Source of the DNA: Bacillota bacterium
GTDB taxonomy: Bacteria; Bacillota; Clostridia; Acetivibrionales; DTU013
Length of the DNA stretch: 34,234 nt
Direction: 5' to 3'
Assembly (NCBI GenBank): GCA_023409615.1
Contig: JAEYRF010000171.1
Coordinates: 1-34,234, forward strand
The notes beneath the pieces are model-generated. The model worked only from the letters and a program-made list of their open reading frames with translations. It did not search any database and was not told where the DNA came from. Positions 30,764-34,234 of the stretch are shown here, one piece after another. Numbering within the stretch: position 1 is the first letter of the stretch; the number at the start of each line of letters is the position of its first letter. The position numbers were made by a program, and so were the translations under genes.

Positions 30764-31738
30764 ATGAAACGAAAACTGCTGTATATTCTGCTCGTTTTGG
30801 AAGCGGCCTTGTGTGTAGCATTCAATCTGGCAGAGACATCTTCTGGCGGAGCGTTTTCGGCTGCCATGGCATTCCCATTTGAGCAAATTGCTGTTGGACT
30901 TCGTATGCTGTCACTAACCGGAAAGTTAGGAAATTCACTCGCTCTGGCACTGTATGCAGCCTTTTGCTTTCTTCCGCTGCTTTTCCTGTTCACAGCCAGG
31001 AATAAACGTGAACTCTACAAGGAAGATGTGCTTTTAGGGCTGCTTTCTGCCACATTGTTCGTATCGCTCTACCTCATGATAAATACTGCATACATAGGAA
31101 ATATGTTTGGGGGCCTCGGAGATGCCGGGTTAACCATAGGCAAAGCCGTACTGGGCGGTACACTCTGGTCCATCCTTTGCGCTTATCTCATCCTGCGGGT
31201 ATTGCGCCTCTCCTTTGAGAGCGGCACTGAAAGGCTGCAGGGGTATGTATCCGCAGGACTGCTCATTCTATGCTTTCTTTTTGTATGGGCTGTCTTCGAC
31301 GTTTGCTTCAAAGAGATGCTAAACTCTTTCTCCACACTCCATGCTGGTAATACAGTAAGCGAAGGAGGACTTGGCACGACCTATGTATTCCTTATCCTGC
31401 GCTTTTTTGTTGACGCAATACCCTATATATTGGATGCGGTCACAGTGTTCCTTGCCCTGGATCTGCTCGCAGCCATGCGTGCTGACAAATATTCAGAACA
31501 GACCGAGACACTCGCCTTGCGTCTTTCTCACTGGTGCGGCAATGCTCTTTCGGCAGTTGTAGTTTCTGCAGTATTACTGAACCTCCTGCAGCTCATTTTT
31601 GCTCGTGCATTAAGAATTATCGACAGCGAATTATCCATTCCCGTCATCTCTGTTCTTTTTGTGCTGGCAAGCTTGCTCTTTGCACGCCTGGTTTCCGAAA
31701 ACCGCAGACTCAAGGACGATAACGATTTATTCATATGA
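30764..31738 (+). CDS. DUF2975 (YoaS-like) membrane protein
   Basis: 324 aa from ATG 30764 with AGAGG seven bases upstream. About seven to eight hydrophobic segments, for example KLLYILLVLEAALCVAF, LYAAFCFLPLLFLFTAR, LLSATLFVSLYLMINTAYIG, VSAGLLILCFLFVWAVFDVC, and a repeat of the four-helix pattern in the second half. It ends ENRRLKDDNDLFI, the charged tail typical of DUF2975 proteins. In B. subtilis the homologous yoaS lies beside the HTH gene yozG; function is unknown, presumably sensing in the membrane. It is longer than the usual single-unit DUF2975 (about 160 aa), as though doubled. Confidence 0.8.
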   Translation: MKRKLLYILLVLEAALCVAFNLAETSSGGAFSAAMAFPFEQIAVGLRMLSLTGKLGNSLALALYAAFCFLPLLFLFTARNKRELYKEDVLLGLLSATLFVSLYLMINTAYIGNMFGGLGDAGLTIGKAVLGGTLWSILCAYLILRVLRLSFESGTERLQGYVSAGLLILCFLFVWAVFDVCFKEMLNSFSTLHAGNTVSEGGLGTTYVFLILRFFVDAIPYILDAVTVFLALDLLAAMRADKYSEQTETLALRLSHWCGNALSAVVVSAVLLNLLQLIFARALRIIDSELSIPVISVLFVLASLLFARLVSENRRLKDDNDLFI

Positions 31739-31751
31739 GGAGGTACAGCCT

Positions 31752-31979
31752 ATGGCGATAAAAGTATACCTGGAAGATGTACTAAAGGCGCGGGGCATGA
31801 CCTCTAAAGAACTGTGTTCGAAGGTAGGAATCACCGAAGCAAATCTCTCTATCCTTCGCAGTGGCAAAGCCAAGGGCATCCGCTTCGGGACGGTCAACCG
31901 CATTTGCTATTTTCTCTCCTGCGACGTGGGAGACATTTTGAAATTCGACGGAAATATGGAGGATGACAATGAAACATAA
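31752..31979 (+). CDS. YozG-like small HTH (XRE/Cro) regulator
   Basis: 75 aa from ATG 31752 with GAGGAGG upstream. Helix-turn-helix: MAIKVYLEDVLKARGMTSKE, LCSKVGITEANLSILRSGKA then KGIRFGTVNRICYFLSCDVG. Single-domain Cro/C1-type DNA-binding protein of the YozG group, nearly always paired with DUF2975. Likely binds the ACGATAAT sites upstream of the cassette. It starts 13 bp after the DUF2975 gene and overlaps the next gene by 11 bp. Confidence 0.92.
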   Translation: MAIKVYLEDVLKARGMTSKELCSKVGITEANLSILRSGKAKGIRFGTVNRICYFLSCDVGDILKFDGNMEDDNET

Positions 31980-32994
31980 TATTAGCATTACAACGTGCGT
32001 TCCAGTACTGGTACTGCTATTGGTACTGGTATTAGCTTTTGTGATTGGGCTGACCGGTTTTTCACTTGCACAGCCGGGTGCATCGGATTTTCTGGGAAAG
32101 GACAGACTAATTGGTGCTTTTGTCACGACAGAATATCTTGACCTATTTGATATGGATCGCTACTTTAATGACAACATTGGCAAAATGGCCACAGGCGGAG
32201 ATATAGCCATAGATGGTGACAGTACAAAGTATCAGGGCAGGCTGTATGCAACACTGAAGGAGAGAAGCAATAAGAATGAGGATACAGGCGAGATTGTCAC
32301 AACACAGGAGTATACCTTCGAAGACATAGATGGCATGGAGGGACTTGAGAGCGTAGATGGCACCTCTTACTTCTGCTACACCATATCCAACAAAAACGGA
32401 ACCTACAGCAGTGTAAGCGGCGGCGAAGGCATATCCGACGGGCATACCAGTATTTCAACCACTGACAATGGTGAGGACATTTCGCTGGATGGTACCATCT
32501 ATGTTGCGCCGACTTCCAATAATGTCACATTTTATATAAACCCTGTCTATCAGTCAACAGGTGGCCGGGTCTATGCAATGAGCGGCAGCGGAATATCATT
32601 TAGCGGCAGCACATCCGAAGGCGCGGCCTTCTCCAAGACATTAGATGAGACAAATGCAATAATTGAAAACGGAGAAACGAATATATACAGTATCTCTGCC
32701 AAAATATCGATCAGCGTCATGTACCCGCCTCAGCGTATTTTCGTACTTCAGTTTGGCTTGGATGGCGAACTTCTTTCCCGCGATGAATATCTTCCCGGTA
32801 CTCTACCGGAGACGATAACTCCAATGCAAAGATGCTCTTACATCGTGCTTGAATCATACAAGACTTCACCGGAGAAAGGTGAGGCAGTCACCCGTTCGCT
32901 ATACCAGACAGATGACGATACACTGGAGAGCTTCTATTGCCGCGATGATGGTATTTGCGTCAAGCAATATACGGCCTTGAACTGGATACCGTAA
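31969..32994 (+). CDS. Membrane-anchored extracellular protein of the DUF2975-HTH cassette, unknown function
   Basis: 341 aa from ATG 31969 (GGAGG six bases upstream; ATG 31963 is too close to it). One N-terminal membrane segment (about 8-35, TTCVPVLVLLLVLVLAFVIG) and a beta-rich outer part with many Ser/Gly/Thr: FVTTEYLDLFDMDRYF, TQEYTFEDIDGMEGLESVDG, SISAKISISVMYPPQRIFVL. Not recognised. The 11-bp overlap with the HTH gene shows co-translation, so it belongs to the same signalling unit, perhaps as the sensed or effector protein. Its last codons (NWIP stop) are the first unit of a 32-bp tandem repeat that continues downstream. Confidence 0.75.
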   Translation: MKHNISITTCVPVLVLLLVLVLAFVIGLTGFSLAQPGASDFLGKDRLIGAFVTTEYLDLFDMDRYFNDNIGKMATGGDIAIDGDSTKYQGRLYATLKERSNKNEDTGEIVTTQEYTFEDIDGMEGLESVDGTSYFCYTISNKNGTYSSVSGGEGISDGHTSISTTDNGEDISLDGTIYVAPTSNNVTFYINPVYQSTGGRVYAMSGSGISFSGSTSEGAAFSKTLDETNAIIENGETNIYSISAKISISVMYPPQRIFVLQFGLDGELLSRDEYLPGTLPETITPMQRCSYIVLESYKTSPEKGEAVTRSLYQTDDDTLESFYCRDDGICVKQYTALNWIP

Positions 32995-33090
32995 TGGTTG
33001 GTCGCCATAGCAACTGGATACCATAATGGTTGGTCGCCATAGCAACTGGATGCCGTAATGGTTGGTCGCCATAGCAACTGGATGCCGTAT
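32980..33090. repeat. 32-bp tandem repeat beginning in a coding end
   Basis: Units starting AACTGGATRCC at 32980, 33012, 33044 and 33076 (the last partial), over 90% identical and without spacers. The first unit contains the stop codon of the upstream gene. Confidence 0.88.
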
Positions 33091-33185
33091 AAATTCGTTT
33101 ATAAAATTTTGCTTTAGCTCCTTCAATCACACTTTGGATGTATTACAGAATTCAATTTACTAGCTATACCCATTTTTAAAAGGAT

Positions 33186-33281
33186 ACTGATAAGTCCCTC
33201 ATTTTTGCAAGGGCACTAATAATCCCCTATTTTTGCAGTGCACTAATAAGTCCCCATTTTTATGAAACAGGGTTTATCAGT
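33186..33281. mobile_element. Possible remnant of an insertion-sequence end (multiple terminal repeats)
   Basis: Three copies of a motif like ACTAATAAGTCCCCATTTTTGCA start near 33186, 33214 and 33241, at 27-28-bp steps. ACTGATAA (33186-33193) and TTATCAGT (33274-33281) bound the block in inverted order. Arrays like this occur at ends of IS21-type elements. No transposase is present. The sequence between here and 33402 shows no gene. Confidence 0.4.
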
Positions 33282-33402
33282 TTCTTTGCTTTATAGTGCT
33301 ACATTTCATCGATTCTCCTATTACTGCCTCTGCTCCACCTTCTATATGCCCGGAACTAAATAGCTTAAATAAACACTCATATTGGTGTCCGGTACCAAGC
33401 TT

Positions 33403-34234
33403 CTAGCCTGGCAGCAACTCCCTTAGTAGAGTATGCATTTCATCAAACTTCTTTGTCCGTATTTGCATACGTCTCCCGAGGCTAGCCGCAAGATTATAGG
33501 CAAAATCACTGCAAGCGTCCTTCTCATACAACTGTATAGTATTCAAATGTAACATTTTTACGCCTTTTCTTTTAAGGACTGCTGATCGTTTTGCATCTTT
33601 TCCTTGTTCTGAAGGGCTGCTGTGATGAGTAAAGCTCTCATATTCGACTCCCAATTTCGCCTGTTTGTAATATAGATCAACAAAACAACGATCTTGTCCA
33701 AGACGCATCTTTGCTTCACCATTTAATCGTATCTCCTGATTGAAAACCGCACCATAAAGCCCATAACCGCCCAGAGCGTGAGGCAGTCCCAGAATCATAT
33801 AAGTCAGCGATTCCATAATTGAAGCAGAACCGTTTTCCACATACTTTATTGCCCGAAAGGCTTTCTTGTGTCCATGGTACCCTGCGGTTTTTGCTAGAAA
33901 CATTTCTAGCTTTTTCTTTGTCGTGATTGCCTTAGATGGGTGTCCCGGCGGATACGAGCATAACTGCAGGCCTAAAAGGATAAGCCGGTGAATGCTCAGT
34001 TTACTTGCAAGCTCGAGAAATAACAATTCCGGAGACGCAACCATTCTACCTTCTCTAGTTGTTACTGCGCCAGACGGAAGAGCAAATTCAGATGAATGAA
34101 CCTTTTTACCATTATTGCGAAATCGTGCATTGTATTTAGACACAGTAATATCGCCACCATATGCACCAGCGTCAGATGTTCCATTGACAGCAGCACCACC
34201 AACAACAGCGGTACCATATGCACCATCGGCCCTC
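33403..34234 (-). CDS. DUF559-like hypothetical protein, paralogue 2 (N-terminus off window)
   Basis: The frame is open to the right edge, so the apparent GTG start at 34143 is internal (reads GDITVSKYNARF). From residue ASPELLFLELASKLSIHRLI on it matches paralogue 1 at 15310 nearly line by line, including ENGSASIMESLTYMILGLPH, CFVDLYYKQAKLGVEYESFT, QGKDAKRSAVLKRKGVKMLH and RTKKFDEMHTLLRELLPG. The part upstream of DITV is an Ala/Gly-rich stretch (GAYGTAVVGGAAVNG, then a second GAYGG) with no counterpart in paralogue 1, apparently a short repeat-driven insertion. Likely the same PD-(D/E)XK-like fold; role unknown. Confidence 0.7.
   Translation of the reverse strand, partial: RADGAYGTAVVGGAAVNGTSDAGAYGGDITVSKYNARFRNNGKKVHSSEFALPSGAVTTREGRMVASPELLFLELASKLSIHRLILLGLQLCSYPPGHPSKAITTKKKLEMFLAKTAGYHGHKKAFRAIKYVENGSASIMESLTYMILGLPHALGGYGLYGAVFNQEIRLNGEAKMRLGQDRCFVDLYYKQAKLGVEYESFTHHSSPSEQGKDAKRSAVLKRKGVKMLHLNTIQLYEKDACSDFAYNLAASLGRRMQIRTKKFDEMHTLLRELLPG

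Noticed and set aside
32980..33090. CRISPR-like array of 32-bp repeats
   Set aside because: The repeats are contiguous without spacers, begin inside a coding sequence, and no cas genes are near.

Overview
The window reads as chromosomal DNA of an anaerobic Gram-positive Clostridia, probably in or near the Oscillospirales / Acetivibrio-Ruminiclostridium part of the class. This rests on strong AGGAGG-type ribosome binding sites, TTGACA/TATAAT promoters, B. subtilis-type PurF, an LPXTG protein with its sortase, type IV pilus genes of clostridial style, glycine and c-di-GMP-I riboswitches, and T-rich intrinsic terminators. The species cannot be named from sequence alone. Every gene is on the minus strand except a three-gene cassette at about 30.7-33.0 kb.

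Layout, left to right (transcription runs right to left except in the cassette). 1-1085: a secreted TPR protein, cut by the window edge. 1654-6930: a type IV pilus operon, pilB-pilT-pilC-sigma factor-pilin. 7107-11914: a surface block with a transglutaminase-like secreted protein, a sortase and a fibro-slime LPXTG adhesin, accompanied by four c-di-GMP-I (GEMM) aptamers. 12066-15205: a serine-biosynthesis operon (class V aminotransferase plus serA) behind a glycine riboswitch. 15310-16343: a DUF559-like nuclease-fold protein whose 5' end carries a 138-bp MITE-like insertion. 16386-18988: a small conserved protein, lysA and a TrmB-type regulator with a palindromic operator. 18985-20795: a small membrane protein, yqeK and nadD. 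20871-26089: purine genes in transcription order purE-F-M-N-D. 26410-30307: an NCS2 purine permease, an AEC transporter and a DUF368 membrane protein. 30681-32994: a plus-strand DUF2975 / YozG-like HTH / membrane-anchored protein cassette. 33403-34234: a second DUF559-like paralogue, cut by the edge.

The most interesting part is 1.6-12 kb. A sortase-anchored adhesin, its sortase, a secreted papain/transglutaminase-fold protein and a type IV pilus operon sit head to tail, with c-di-GMP aptamers before the adhesin and before the transglutaminase gene. One further aptamer ends in terminators without reaching an evident gene. This resembles, in one contiguous block, the dispersed c-di-GMP regulon known in Clostridioides difficile (adhesin, adhesin-releasing protease, pili). 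The pilus operon also encodes its own sigma factor, and the pilin gene has a sigma-B-like promoter.

Short tandem repeats fill many intergenic gaps (periods 60, 44, 32, 21, 18 and 11 bp), and one 18-bp repeat has expanded inside the DUF368 gene. The 11-bp array upstream of the glycine-riboswitch promoter looks regulatory; the others look like minisatellites. All calls come from reading the sequence. No database search or folding program was run.
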